A stretch of DNA of 64,000 nt from Nitratireductor luteus (GTDB lineage Bacteria > Pseudomonadota > Alphaproteobacteria > Rhizobiales > Rhizobiaceae): NCBI RefSeq assembly GCF_026162365.1, contig NZ_JAOANW010000005.1:62001-126000 (forward strand). The letters are read 5' to 3'. Position 1 is the first letter of the stretch; every line of letters starts with the position of its first letter. Below are positions 27,063 to 35,264 of the stretch, in pieces. The notes beneath the pieces are model-generated. The model saw only the letters and a program-made list of their open reading frames with translations. It ran no database searches and had not been told where the DNA came from. A program made the translations under genes and the position numbers.

Positions 27063-28571
27063 ATGAGCGAGCTCCTGACCCGCGAAGAATACGAGGCTAT
27101 TGCAGCCAACCTGACCCTGCCGGTGAACGCGTTCATCGATGGCAGCTTCCGTCCGGCGAAATCCGGCAAGACCTTCGAGGCCGTGAACCCGGCGACCGGT
27201 GTGAAGCTTGCGGATGTGGCGGCCTGCGATGCGCAGGACGTGGATTTCGCCGTTTCCAAGGCGCGCGAAGCGTTTGACGATGGCCGCTGGTCAAAACTGC
27301 ATCCCTCCGAACGCAAGGAAGTGCTGATTCGGCTTTGCAAGCTGATGACCCGCAACCGCCACGAGCTGGCGGTGATGGAAAGCCTCGACAGCGGCAAGAC
27401 GATCTACGATTGCGAGACCGTAGACGTGCCCGAGACCATCCACTGCATCAAGTGGCATGCGGAACTGATCGACAAGATCTATGATCAGGTGGCCCCCGCT
27501 TCGGACAATCATATCGCAATGGTCGTGCGCGAACCTGTCGGCGTTGTCGGGCTTGTCCTGCCGTGGAATTTCCCGCTTCTGATGATGGCCTGGAAGATCG
27601 GACCGGCATTGGCCGCAGGATGCTCGCTGGTGATCAAGCCTGCAGGAGAAACCAGCCTCACCGCTCTTCGGATTGCCGAACTGGCCCATGAGGCGGGCGT
27701 CCCCGCGGGCGTACTGAACATCGTGACCGGCAGCGGCTCTGCCGTGGGCGAGCCCTTGGGCAAGCACCCGGATGTGGACATGGTGTCCTTCACCGGCTCA
27801 ACGGCGACGGGACGGCGGTTCCTGCATTATTCGGCGGACAGCAACCTCAAAGAAGTCGTGCTGGAGATGGGGGGCAAAAACCCCTGCATTGTGATGGACG
27901 ATGCGGAATATCTCGACACCGTGGCCGAACATGTGGTCAACGGCGCTTTCTGGAATATGGGCGAAAACTGCTCTGCCGCAGCGCGTCTGATTGTCCACAA
28001 GGACATCAAGGACGATCTTCTGGAGCGTGTGAAGACCGCCGCCCGGCAATGGAATGTCGGCTCGCCGCTGGATCCCTCCGTGCGGGTCGGCGCGCTGGTT
28101 TCCAAGACGCATTTCGACAAGGTCTGCAGCTATCTCGCGCTGGCCAAGAAAAGCCAGATCATCCTGGGTGGAAAGGATATCGATGGCGCCTTCGTGGAGC
28201 CCACGATCGTTGACGTGGGCGGCAATGACGACACGCTGGCCCGCGAAGAAATCTTCGGCCCGATCCTGTCGGTCATCACGGTGTCGAGCTTTGACGAAGC
28301 CATAACGGTGGCCAATGACACAGAGTACGGCTTGGCGGCCTCGATCTTTACCGCCAACGCGCGCCGGGCGATCCGCGGGGCGCGTGCGCTTCGCGCCGGA
28401 ACCGTGACTGTCAACAGCTTTGGCGAAGGCGATATCACGACGCCCTTCGGCGGTTACAAGCAGTCCGGGTTCGGCGGGCGCGACAACTCGATCCATGCCC
28501 ACGACCAGTACACCCAGCTCAAGACCATCTGGATCGACCTTAGCGATCCTTCGGATTCCGAGGTGGAATAA
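27063..28571 (+). CDS. NAD(P)-dependent aldehyde dehydrogenase, possibly 2-oxoglutarate semialdehyde dehydrogenase
   Basis: A 502-residue complete ALDH with PWNFPLLM, the catalytic glutamate E268 in LEMGGKNP and the nucleophile C303 in GENCSA. The C-terminal PFGGYKQSGFGGRDNS motif is intact. It oxidises an aldehyde to the acid. Coupling to the upstream DHDPS-family enzyme suggests the substrate is an oxo-semialdehyde. Its stop codon (TAA) overlaps an ATG that opens a 25-codon remnant frame, so another coupled gene once followed it. Confidence 0.92.
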   Translation: MSELLTREEYEAIAANLTLPVNAFIDGSFRPAKSGKTFEAVNPATGVKLADVAACDAQDVDFAVSKAREAFDDGRWSKLHPSERKEVLIRLCKLMTRNRHELAVMESLDSGKTIYDCETVDVPETIHCIKWHAELIDKIYDQVAPASDNHIAMVVREPVGVVGLVLPWNFPLLMMAWKIGPALAAGCSLVIKPAGETSLTALRIAELAHEAGVPAGVLNIVTGSGSAVGEPLGKHPDVDMVSFTGSTATGRRFLHYSADSNLKEVVLEMGGKNPCIVMDDAEYLDTVAEHVVNGAFWNMGENCSAAARLIVHKDIKDDLLERVKTAARQWNVGSPLDPSVRVGALVSKTHFDKVCSYLALAKKSQIILGGKDIDGAFVEPTIVDVGGNDDTLAREEIFGPILSVITVSSFDEAITVANDTEYGLAASIFTANARRAIRGARALRAGTVTVNSFGEGDITTPFGGYKQSGFGGRDNSIHAHDQYTQLKTIWIDLSDPSDSEVE

Positions 28572-28648
28572 TGGCGCGGATCGGTTTCCTCGGGGCCGGC
28601 CTCGACCGATTTCGGGGCAAACATCAACAGTCGCCGAAAGATCAATAA
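28571..28648 (+). pseudogene. 25-codon remnant resembling the N-terminus of an NAD-binding hydroxyacid dehydrogenase
   Basis: An ATG overlaps the aldehyde dehydrogenase stop (TAATG) and the frame reads MARIGFLGAGL, then 14 unremarkable residues and a TAA that overlaps the next gene's ATG (again TAATG). MxxIGFLGxGL is the opening beta-strand and glycine loop of 3-hydroxyisobutyrate dehydrogenase-type proteins. The most economical reading is a deletion that removed almost all of such a gene and left its coupled start. A functional small peptide is possible but less likely. Confidence 0.5.
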
Positions 28649-29994
28649 TGCAACGCGAATACGTCGCGAGGAGGTTGCCCGCATTCGCTGGACGGGCAGC
28701 CTGGAACGCAATTCTTGGCACCATGCCCCCGGCCGAGCCCCTACAAGGCGACGTCACAGCCGACTTTACAGTGATTGGCGCCGGCTTTGCAGGATTGTCC
28801 GCGGCGCGGCGTCTTGCTCAGTTGAATCCCGGGGCAAAAATTATCGTCCTCGACGCTACCCGCGTCGGCGAGGGGGGCACCGGGCGCAATTCCGGGTTCA
28901 TGATCGACCTGCCCCACAACCTGGCTTCGGAAAATTACGCCGGTGCGAATGAGGGCCTGGATAGAAGCCTGATTTCTCTGAACCGGATGGCAATCGAGTT
29001 CGCACGTGAGGCGGTGCAGGAATATGGGATCGATGCCAATTATTTCGATCCGGCAGGCAAGATCAACGGCGCCGCGACGGAGAACGGCCACGCGCAGAAC
29101 AAATCTTATGGCGCTCATCTGCAGGAACTGGGCGAGCGCTATGAGATGTTGGACGAACAGGCGATGTTCGACGTGACGGGCAGCCGATACTATTGGTCGG
29201 GGCTCTATACGCCGGGGACCGTCATGCTCCAGCCTGCCGGTTATGTCCGGGGTTTGGCTCAGGGCCTGTCCCCTGATGTGGCGATCCATGAAGAGAGCCC
29301 GGTTACCGCCTTTTGCAGACAGGGGGCAAGCTGGCGTGTTGAAACTTCCGGTGGAGCTGTTTCGACCGACAAGATAATCCTCGCCAATAACGGACACATC
29401 GAGAGTTTCGGCATCTCGCGCGGTCGCCTCATGCACATTTTCCTCTTCGCCAGTATGACCGAGGAGTTGAGTGGAGACGCGCTCCGCCGCCTCGGCGGGC
29501 AACCGAGGTGGGGAATCACGCCATCAGATCCGATGGGAACGACGGTTCGCCGGGTCGACACGGGGCAGGGCGGCAATCGAATTACCGTTCGGACCTGCGC
29601 CGAATTCTGCCCTGACATGGAAAGCACCGAGTACAAGATGCGTCGCGCAGCGAAGATCATGCGCAGAAAACTCGATGGACGCTTCCCGCAACTCCGTGAC
29701 GTCAGGATGGAATACATTTGGTCGGGCCCCTTGTGCTTGTCTCGGAACGACGTATCCGTGACGGGTGAGATCGACAACGGCGTCTATGCTGCCTGTTGCC
29801 AGAACGGCCTGGGAACAACTCGTGGGATGCTGACTGGAATCGCCGCAGCGGAACATGCCAGCGGGAAAAGCTCCGTCATCACGGAGTTCTTTGAGCGACA
29901 AGCGAAACCGTCGCTTCTCCCGCCTGCTTCGTTGGCGAAGTTGGGCGCGACGGCATATCTGAACTGGAAAGGATGGCGGGCAAGACACGAATGA
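28648..29994 (+). CDS. FAD-dependent amino-acid/amine oxidoreductase (DAO family)
   Basis: A 448-residue flavoprotein. The FAD motif FTVIGAGFAGLSAARRL lies near residue 36, followed by GEGGTGRNSGFMIDLPHN. The C-terminal part ends with CQNGLGTTRGMLTGIAAAEH, the second flavin-contact region. Related proteins oxidise D-amino acids, N-methyl amino acids or gamma-glutamylputrescine. It begins within the TAATG overlap of the remnant frame; no strong Shine-Dalgarno exists, consistent with coupling. Beside a DHDPS-type deaminase and ALDH it could be the cis-4-hydroxy-D-proline oxidase step, an inference not supported by a unique motif. Confidence 0.85.
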   Translation: MQREYVARRLPAFAGRAAWNAILGTMPPAEPLQGDVTADFTVIGAGFAGLSAARRLAQLNPGAKIIVLDATRVGEGGTGRNSGFMIDLPHNLASENYAGANEGLDRSLISLNRMAIEFAREAVQEYGIDANYFDPAGKINGAATENGHAQNKSYGAHLQELGERYEMLDEQAMFDVTGSRYYWSGLYTPGTVMLQPAGYVRGLAQGLSPDVAIHEESPVTAFCRQGASWRVETSGGAVSTDKIILANNGHIESFGISRGRLMHIFLFASMTEELSGDALRRLGGQPRWGITPSDPMGTTVRRVDTGQGGNRITVRTCAEFCPDMESTEYKMRRAAKIMRRKLDGRFPQLRDVRMEYIWSGPLCLSRNDVSVTGEIDNGVYAACCQNGLGTTRGMLTGIAAAEHASGKSSVITEFFERQAKPSLLPPASLAKLGATAYLNWKGWRARHE

Positions 29995-30093
29995 CGCAAT
30001 CAACTGCCGTTCGTTGCGACATCGTAGCAGAAGTTGCGTTTGGCGGCAGTTCAGACGTGCTTGTGCATACAGCAAGAATGCTTAGTCTAGGGC

Positions 30094-31056
30094 ATGCTGC
30101 CCAAACGCCGATATCTTCCGTCGCTCGGATCGTTCGCCACTTTTGAAGTGGCGGCGAAGCATCTGAGTTTCACCATGGCCGCGACTGAACTCAATGTGAC
30201 GCAGGCGGCAATCAGCCAGCAGATCCGGGGGCTGGAAAAGGCCCTTGGCGTCTCGCTTTTCCTACGCAAGCACAACAGCCTGGAACTGACGTCCGAGGGC
30301 GCAAGCCTGCTGAGGGCCGTTAGTCAGGGGCTCGACAACATTTGCGATGGCATTGGGGCGATCCTTGCGCCGCCCGACATTCCAGTAATTACCTGCTCGG
30401 GCACCAACGCGGCCGTCGCTTGCTGGCTGAAGCCGTTTGTCGACCGGTTTCGGGCTGACAATCCAGACGTGAGGTTCGTGCTGTTGGCCTCGGACGAGGA
30501 CGATGCACTGCGGAACTTCGACGAGGTCGATATCTCGATAATTTGCGGTAACGAGCGCTGTGACGTGGGTGAAAGGCTGTATTATCTTTTCCCCGAAACC
30601 GCCGAGCCAATGTGCAGTCCTGAATATTTGAGAATGTACGGCCCGTTCGAGGATCCGAGCAGCCTCGAGCATGCACATTTGCTCGACTTGCATCGCACAC
30701 ATTGGTCTGCCGACGCCATCGGCTGGCACCCAGTAACCTGGGGGGACTGGTGTCGAGCAACAGGTGTCGCAATCTCTCTTCCCATGCCTTCCCTGATCAC
30801 CAACAACTATCCATTGCTGCTGAACGCCGCTGTAAATGGCGAGGGGGTTATTCTCGGCTGGCATCACCTTGCCAAAGCGCACCTCAAGGCGGGGACATTG
30901 TGCCGTCTCTTTGACAAGCCCCTTCAGGTGGATCGCGGCTTCTACCTCAAGCTGAACGCCGCATCGCTGGACAAATCCCATGTCCTTCAGTTTATAGATT
31001 TCATATTGGATGGTCTTGTGGGCGCGACGGAAGATGAGCGCTTGGGCGCTCTCTAA
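30094..31056 (+). CDS. LysR-family regulator, GcvA-like
   Basis: A 320-residue LysR protein: LPSLGSFATFEVAAKHLSFT, followed by MAATELNVTQAAISQQIRGLE, marks the GcvA-type helix-turn-helix, and an effector domain follows. It lies in the same direction 99 bases after the FAD oxidoreductase and probably regulates the TRAP-3 catabolic operon, or the convergent racemase gene. A small hairpin at 31097-31119 may terminate it. The protein is somewhat less GC-rich in codon use than its neighbours. Confidence 0.88.
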   Translation: MLPKRRYLPSLGSFATFEVAAKHLSFTMAATELNVTQAAISQQIRGLEKALGVSLFLRKHNSLELTSEGASLLRAVSQGLDNICDGIGAILAPPDIPVITCSGTNAAVACWLKPFVDRFRADNPDVRFVLLASDEDDALRNFDEVDISIICGNERCDVGERLYYLFPETAEPMCSPEYLRMYGPFEDPSSLEHAHLLDLHRTHWSADAIGWHPVTWGDWCRATGVAISLPMPSLITNNYPLLLNAAVNGEGVILGWHHLAKAHLKAGTLCRLFDKPLQVDRGFYLKLNAASLDKSHVLQFIDFILDGLVGATEDERLGAL

Positions 31057-31096
31057 GCAGTAGGCGCGGGCAGAATCGCTAAAACACTTGCCGTTG

Positions 31097-31119
31097 AGAT
31101 GCCCCGGCCTGAGGCATCT
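31097..31119 (+). terminator. Putative terminator hairpin downstream of LysR gene
   Basis: AGATGCC (31097-31103) and GGCATCT (31113-31119) form a 7-bp stem with a 9-base GC-rich loop, followed by TTA. It sits about 40 bases after the LysR stop. Weak T-tract, so confidence is moderate. Confidence 0.4.
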
Positions 31120-31281
31120 TAGAGCCCAACCGAAAACTCGGTCGGGTCGGTCTGGCGGGTCTTTTCGGCTCTCGGAAGCGCTGCGGATTTGCCAATATTC
31201 CCGATATTGGCTGCATCCACCCCACATCCGAGAACCAAAAATCTCGCCAGCCCTCAATCGCCATTTTCGGTTGGGCTCTTA
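31119..31281. mobile_element. 157-bp MITE-like hairpin element with 15-bp terminal inverted repeats and TTA duplication
   Basis: GAGCCCAACCGAAAA (31122-31136) is exactly inverted at 31264-31278, and TTA occurs directly outside both ends (31119-31121 and 31279-31281). The interior is also self-complementary: GCCAATAT/ATATTGGC (31191-31211) at the centre with a TCCCG loop, and flanking stretches such as CTGGCGGGT..TCTCGG opposite CCGAGA..CTCGCCAG. Thus nearly the whole element can fold as one long imperfect hairpin. It encodes no protein. Length, inverted repeats and 3-bp duplication fit a miniature transposable element mobilised by an IS5-type transposase. It lies between convergent genes and could also act as a bidirectional terminator. 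Confidence 0.75.
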
Positions 31282-31362
31282 GCGGATAGACGTGCCTTTT
31301 CTGTCGATGCAGCCGACAAGACTCCACTGTTTCGCCTTCTCGTCTGTTTGCCTCCATTTACG

Positions 31363-32391
31363 TCAACGAGCGCCCCACGTGTCGGAAAGCCTGTATCCTT
31401 CCGGCCAGGGGTCGGACGGATCGAGCATGTGCTGGTGGATGCCGGTGATCCAGCCGCGGCCGGATATCTCTGGGTGGATGGCCGGGCGGTCGGCAACGGT
31501 CGTTTCGCCAAGGATCCGGCCGGAGAAGGTCGACCCGATGAGCGAGCGGGTCTTGAGGCGGTCCCCCGTCTTCATCAGGCCGCGCGCGTGCAACACTGCC
31601 ATACGTGCTGAAAGGGCCGTGCCGGTAGGAGAGCGGTCAACCTTCCCTGGCTGGATGGCGACGGCGGCGCCAGCCTCAAGGCCTTGCGGTCCTTCCGAAA
31701 CGGCTCCGGCAAAGAGGCAAAAGGAAAAATGCCGCCAGTCGGGGTTCTCCGGATGCTCGAAGCGCAATTGTGCGTTCGCGGCGTTCGTGATCCTTACGCC
31801 GAGCCTGGCGATGTCATGCGCCTCGCTCTCGTTCAGCGAGAACCCCATCGCCGCAGCGTCGACGATCACGAAGCTGTCGCCACCATAGGCGGTGTCGACG
31901 GACAGCGAGCCGAGGCCTTCGACCTCGAGCGGCTCGTCAAGGCGGGAGGCGAAAGAGGGCACGTTCTGGACAAAGATGCGCTCGGCTTTTCCGTTGCTGC
32001 ATTCCGCCCGCACACGGACGAGGCCTCCCGGCGCTTCGAGTACCAGATGTGTTTCGGGTTCCGTCATTGGAACGAGGCCGGCGTCAAGCAGCACGGTCGA
32101 AACGCAGATGGAATTGGAGCCGGACATTGGCGGCGTATCCTCCGGCTCCATGATGATCCACGCCGCCTGTGCCTCCGGGTGCTTGGGGGGCACCAGCAGG
32201 TTCACATGCCGGAAGACGCCGCCGCGCGGTTCGTTCAGGACAAAATTTCGGAGAGTCCCGTCCTGCGCAATCCATCGGCTCTGCTCCCAGATCGTGTCAC
32301 CCGGGGGAGGCAGGACACCACCGACGATCACATCGCCGACCTCGCCCTCGGCATGGGCGGAAATCACGTGAATGGTTTTGGATGAACGCAT
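31363..32391 (-). CDS. Proline racemase family protein (hydroxyproline epimerase/dehydratase-like) without catalytic cysteines
   Basis: A 342-residue protein with the proline racemase/4-hydroxyproline epimerase fold. The first catalytic position, normally Cys in MCGH (Ser or Thr in some subgroups), is S90 in MSGSNSIC. The second, normally Cys in DRSPCGTG, is T256 in DRSPTGTA. Cys/Cys enzymes epimerise proline or hydroxyproline, and Thr/Cys enzymes dehydrate trans-3-hydroxy-L-proline; a Ser/Thr pair implies different chemistry. It follows the N-demethylase-like gene on the minus strand with one base between them, and an ornithine-cyclodeaminase-family gene lies nearby, as in pyrroline-2-carboxylate pathways. 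Confidence 0.85.
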   Translation of the reverse strand: MRSSKTIHVISAHAEGEVGDVIVGGVLPPPGDTIWEQSRWIAQDGTLRNFVLNEPRGGVFRHVNLLVPPKHPEAQAAWIIMEPEDTPPMSGSNSICVSTVLLDAGLVPMTEPETHLVLEAPGGLVRVRAECSNGKAERIFVQNVPSFASRLDEPLEVEGLGSLSVDTAYGGDSFVIVDAAAMGFSLNESEAHDIARLGVRITNAANAQLRFEHPENPDWRHFSFCLFAGAVSEGPQGLEAGAAVAIQPGKVDRSPTGTALSARMAVLHARGLMKTGDRLKTRSLIGSTFSGRILGETTVADRPAIHPEISGRGWITGIHQHMLDPSDPWPEGYRLSDTWGAR

Positions 32392-32392
32392 G

Positions 32393-34429
32393 TCAGATCG
32401 CCTTCGTCAGCCGCAGGGCGTCGAAAATCGCGGCATGGGTGTTGCGGGCGGCCACGGCATCGCCGATGCGGAAGAGCTGATAGGCGCCGTCGCGGTTGTT
32501 GACAACCTTCTGCCGGCGGCCGTCGATGAACGCCTCGTAGTCCACCTCGCCACGGTTCGTGGAACCGGGGCGTAGGTCGAAATAGATATCGTCCAGCGGC
32601 CGGGTCCCATGGTTGACGACAACCTGATCCACCCTTCTTTCGCGGGTCACGCCGCTATAATCGCTGCCGATCGTGGCCAGTAGCTCATTGCCGTCGCGGC
32701 GTATGGCGTCGAGCTTCCAGGTCACGGTAAAGGTCACGTCCTGCTTCTGGAGTTCGCGCATCGACGGCGTGAGCGACATGGCCATGACCTCGGGTGCGAA
32801 GCTGCGGTCGCGGGTCATGATCTCGACCCTGGCGCCTGTTCCGGCGATCTTCTCGGCCGCCTGGAGCGCGGCATAGTCACCCGCGTCGTCGTAGATCAGT
32901 ACGTTCCGCCCTGGCCGGGCATCGCCGGACAGGATGTCCCATGACGAAACGACCAAATCGCCGCCTTCCTGCAGCACGTCGGTATGGGGAAGACCTCCGG
33001 TCGCCACGATAACGACGTCCGGCTTGTCGGCCAGAACCGTCTCGTCGTCGGCGAAGCTGTTGAAGTGGAAGGTCACGCCCATCCGCTCGCATTCCTCGAA
33101 GCGCCACTGGATGATCTGCATCATCTCTGCGCGGCGTTCCGTTTGCGCGGTCAAGCGAATCTGCCCTCCGAGGTCGTTCGCGGCCTCGTGGACGATCACC
33201 TCGTGTCCGCGCTCGGCGGCGACGCGCGCCGCCTCCAACCCGGCGGGCCCGGCGCCCACAATGACAACACGGCGCTTCTCTTCCGCTTTTGCCACCTCGT
33301 GCGGCTGTTCCAGCTCGCGCCCCGTGGCTGGGTTGTGCAGGCAAAACGCCATGCCGCCCTGATAGATCCGGTCCAGACAGTAATTTGCGCCGACGCAGGG
33401 CCTGATGCGGTGTTCCTCGCCGCGCATGATCTTAGCGACAATATGCGGGTCGGCCATATGCGCGCGGGTCATGCCGACTATGTCGAGCTTGCCGCTGGCG
33501 ATCGCGTGGCGGGCCGTCGCGACGTCCTGAATCTTGGCAGCATGAAAAGTGGGGAAGTTGGTCGTGGCGCGGATCTCTCCTGCGAAATCCAGATGCGGCG
33601 CGCTGCGCATCCCCTGGACCGGAATGACATCGGTCAAGCCCGCATCGGTGTCGATATGCCCTTTCACGACATTGAGGAAGTCGACCATCCCGCAGTCCTT
33701 CAGCCGACGCGAGATGGCTAGCCCGTCTTCCTTGGTCAAACCGCCCGGCAGATCCTCGTCGCCCGTGTAGCGGATGCCGACGATGAAATCCGGCCCCACC
33801 CGCTGGCGAATGGACTTCAGCGTGTCGAAGGTGAAACGCAGGCGGTTGTCGAGGTCGCCGCCATAGGGTGCGTCGAGCTCGTTCGTCAGAGGCGACCAGA
33901 ACTGATCCATCAGGTGGCCGTAGGCCTGAAGCTCAATTCCGTCGACGCCCGCCTCCTTCATGCGCTCGGCGGCATCCGCATAGTCCTCGATGATGCGGGC
34001 GATGTCCCAGTCTTCGGCCCGTTTCGGAAAGGCCCGATGTGCGGCCTCACGCTCGTGGCTAGCCGAGACGACGGGCAGCCAGTCAGCCTTGTCCCAGCGG
34101 GTGCGCCGGCCGAGATGCGTGAGCTGGATCATGACCGCGCAACCATGCTCATGACACTCTTCGGTCAGCTGTCTCATCCAGCCGACGACCTCGTCCTTCC
34201 AGGCCAGAATATTGTTGAACACAGGCGGACTGTCACGCGCGACCGAGGCGGAGCCTGCGGTCATCGTCAGCGCCACACCGGCCCGTGCCCTCTCCACATG
34301 ATAGGCGCGGTACCGTTCCTTGGGCATGCCGTCCTCGGGATAGGCTGGCTCATGGCTGGTGATCATCAGCCGGTTCTTCAGCCTCAGATGCTTTAGTTGA
34401 TAGGGCTGCAGAAGGGGGTCATGCGACAT
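32393..34429 (-). CDS. FMN/FAD N-demethylase-like oxidoreductase (trimethylamine/dimethylglycine dehydrogenase family)
   Basis: A 678-residue protein with an N-terminal Old Yellow Enzyme TIM barrel (about 1-340), an Fe-S region, and C-terminal NAD/FAD-type domains ([21 protein letters not shown] near residue 393). Relatives include trimethylamine dehydrogenase, 2,4-dienoyl-CoA reductase and alphaproteobacterial N-methylproline/dimethylglycine demethylases. The cluster motif has C345, C351 and C363, but the second ligand position is A348. The start at 34429 is chosen by homology ([15 protein letters not shown]); the frame stays open upstream. Transcribed divergently from a TetR gene and directly ahead of the racemase-family gene. 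Confidence 0.88.
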   Translation of the reverse strand: MSHDPLLQPYQLKHLRLKNRLMITSHEPAYPEDGMPKERYRAYHVERARAGVALTMTAGSASVARDSPPVFNNILAWKDEVVGWMRQLTEECHEHGCAVMIQLTHLGRRTRWDKADWLPVVSASHEREAAHRAFPKRAEDWDIARIIEDYADAAERMKEAGVDGIELQAYGHLMDQFWSPLTNELDAPYGGDLDNRLRFTFDTLKSIRQRVGPDFIVGIRYTGDEDLPGGLTKEDGLAISRRLKDCGMVDFLNVVKGHIDTDAGLTDVIPVQGMRSAPHLDFAGEIRATTNFPTFHAAKIQDVATARHAIASGKLDIVGMTRAHMADPHIVAKIMRGEEHRIRPCVGANYCLDRIYQGGMAFCLHNPATGRELEQPHEVAKAEEKRRVVIVGAGPAGLEAARVAAERGHEVIVHEAANDLGGQIRLTAQTERRAEMMQIIQWRFEECERMGVTFHFNSFADDETVLADKPDVVIVATGGLPHTDVLQEGGDLVVSSWDILSGDARPGRNVLIYDDAGDYAALQAAEKIAGTGARVEIMTRDRSFAPEVMAMSLTPSMRELQKQDVTFTVTWKLDAIRRDGNELLATIGSDYSGVTRERRVDQVVVNHGTRPLDDIYFDLRPGSTNRGEVDYEAFIDGRRQKVVNNRDGAYQLFRIGDAVAARNTHAAIFDALRLTKAI

Positions 34430-34443
34430 GGTTCGTCTCCCAA

Positions 34444-34510
34444 ACACATGGGATAATTCCACGAAATGTGCATTAGTGTCAATTTGAAGTTCACATGTGT
34501 ATATTTTATT
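34444..34510. promoter_or_regulatory. Divergent promoter between demethylase-like and TetR genes with CACAT/ATGTG half-sites
   Basis: On the minus strand TTGACA (34482-34477) and AATTAT (34458-34453) are 18 bases apart, a good sigma-70-type promoter for the demethylase operon. Half-sites CACAT (34445-34449), ATGTG (34466-34470) and the palindrome CACATGTG (34492-34499) surround it, which fits binding by the adjacent TetR-type protein. Both the promoter and the sites are pattern matches only. Confidence 0.5.
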
Positions 34511-34544
34511 GTCGGTTCGACGATCTGCTGGTATGTTTCCGCCG

Positions 34545-35225
34545 ATGGACAAGAGAAGCGAAATCGCTGGGGAAACCGAAAAGCCGTCTGGTTGGCGCGG
34601 GTCGCGCGAAATCTGGCTGCAGGCCGCGAAGCGGGCGCTCCTCGACAACGGCCTCGATGCCGTGAAAATCCAGCCGCTGGCAAACAGCCTGAAAATTTCG
34701 CGCACCAGCTTCTATTGGTTTTTCAAGGACAGGAATGCTCTGCTCGATGCTCTTCTCGAAGAGTGGGAGACGAAGAATACCGGTGCATTCGTGACCGCCT
34801 GCGAATCCTATGCCGAGACAACTACGGAAGCCGTGTTAAACCTCATCACAGTGTTTCATGATGAAGAGGTGTTCGAGCCGCAATTGGATTTTGCCATACG
34901 TGGTTGGGCCCACCAGTCTGACTCCGTGATGGCGCGCGTCAACGCAGCGGATGAGCGCCGCCTCGCCGCGATACGAGAGATGTTCGTCAGGTTTGGTTTC
35001 GCCAGTGACGATGCCGACGTCCGTGCGCGCACGGTCTATCTCGTCCAGATTGGTTACATCTCGATGCAGGTGCAGGAAAGCGTTGCCACGCGGATGTCGC
35101 GTGTTCAGCGATATGTCGAGATCTACACGGGTCGGCCGCCGATCCAGAGCGAAGTGGACCGTTTCCACTCACGACTAAACTTCAGGCCGCATGAAACGGA
35201 TGCAAGCCTGCATCCGGTAGCCTAA
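34545..35225 (+). CDS. TetR-family regulator
   Basis: About 226 residues from ATG 34545 (a start at 34533 would add four). The N-terminal helix-turn-helix is REIWLQAAKRALLDNGLDAV, then SLKISRTSFYWFFKDRNALL, with the usual YxxFxxK-like end of the DNA-binding domain. The rest is the helical ligand domain. It is divergent from the demethylase/racemase-family operon and upstream of the ornithine-cyclodeaminase-like gene, so it probably represses one or both until substrate binds. Confidence 0.85.
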   Translation: MDKRSEIAGETEKPSGWRGSREIWLQAAKRALLDNGLDAVKIQPLANSLKISRTSFYWFFKDRNALLDALLEEWETKNTGAFVTACESYAETTTEAVLNLITVFHDEEVFEPQLDFAIRGWAHQSDSVMARVNAADERRLAAIREMFVRFGFASDDADVRARTVYLVQIGYISMQVQESVATRMSRVQRYVEIYTGRPPIQSEVDRFHSRLNFRPHETDASLHPVA

Positions 35226-35264
35226 GCCCCCGCCGTTCGACCCCCTTTTTTGAAGGAAACGCCA

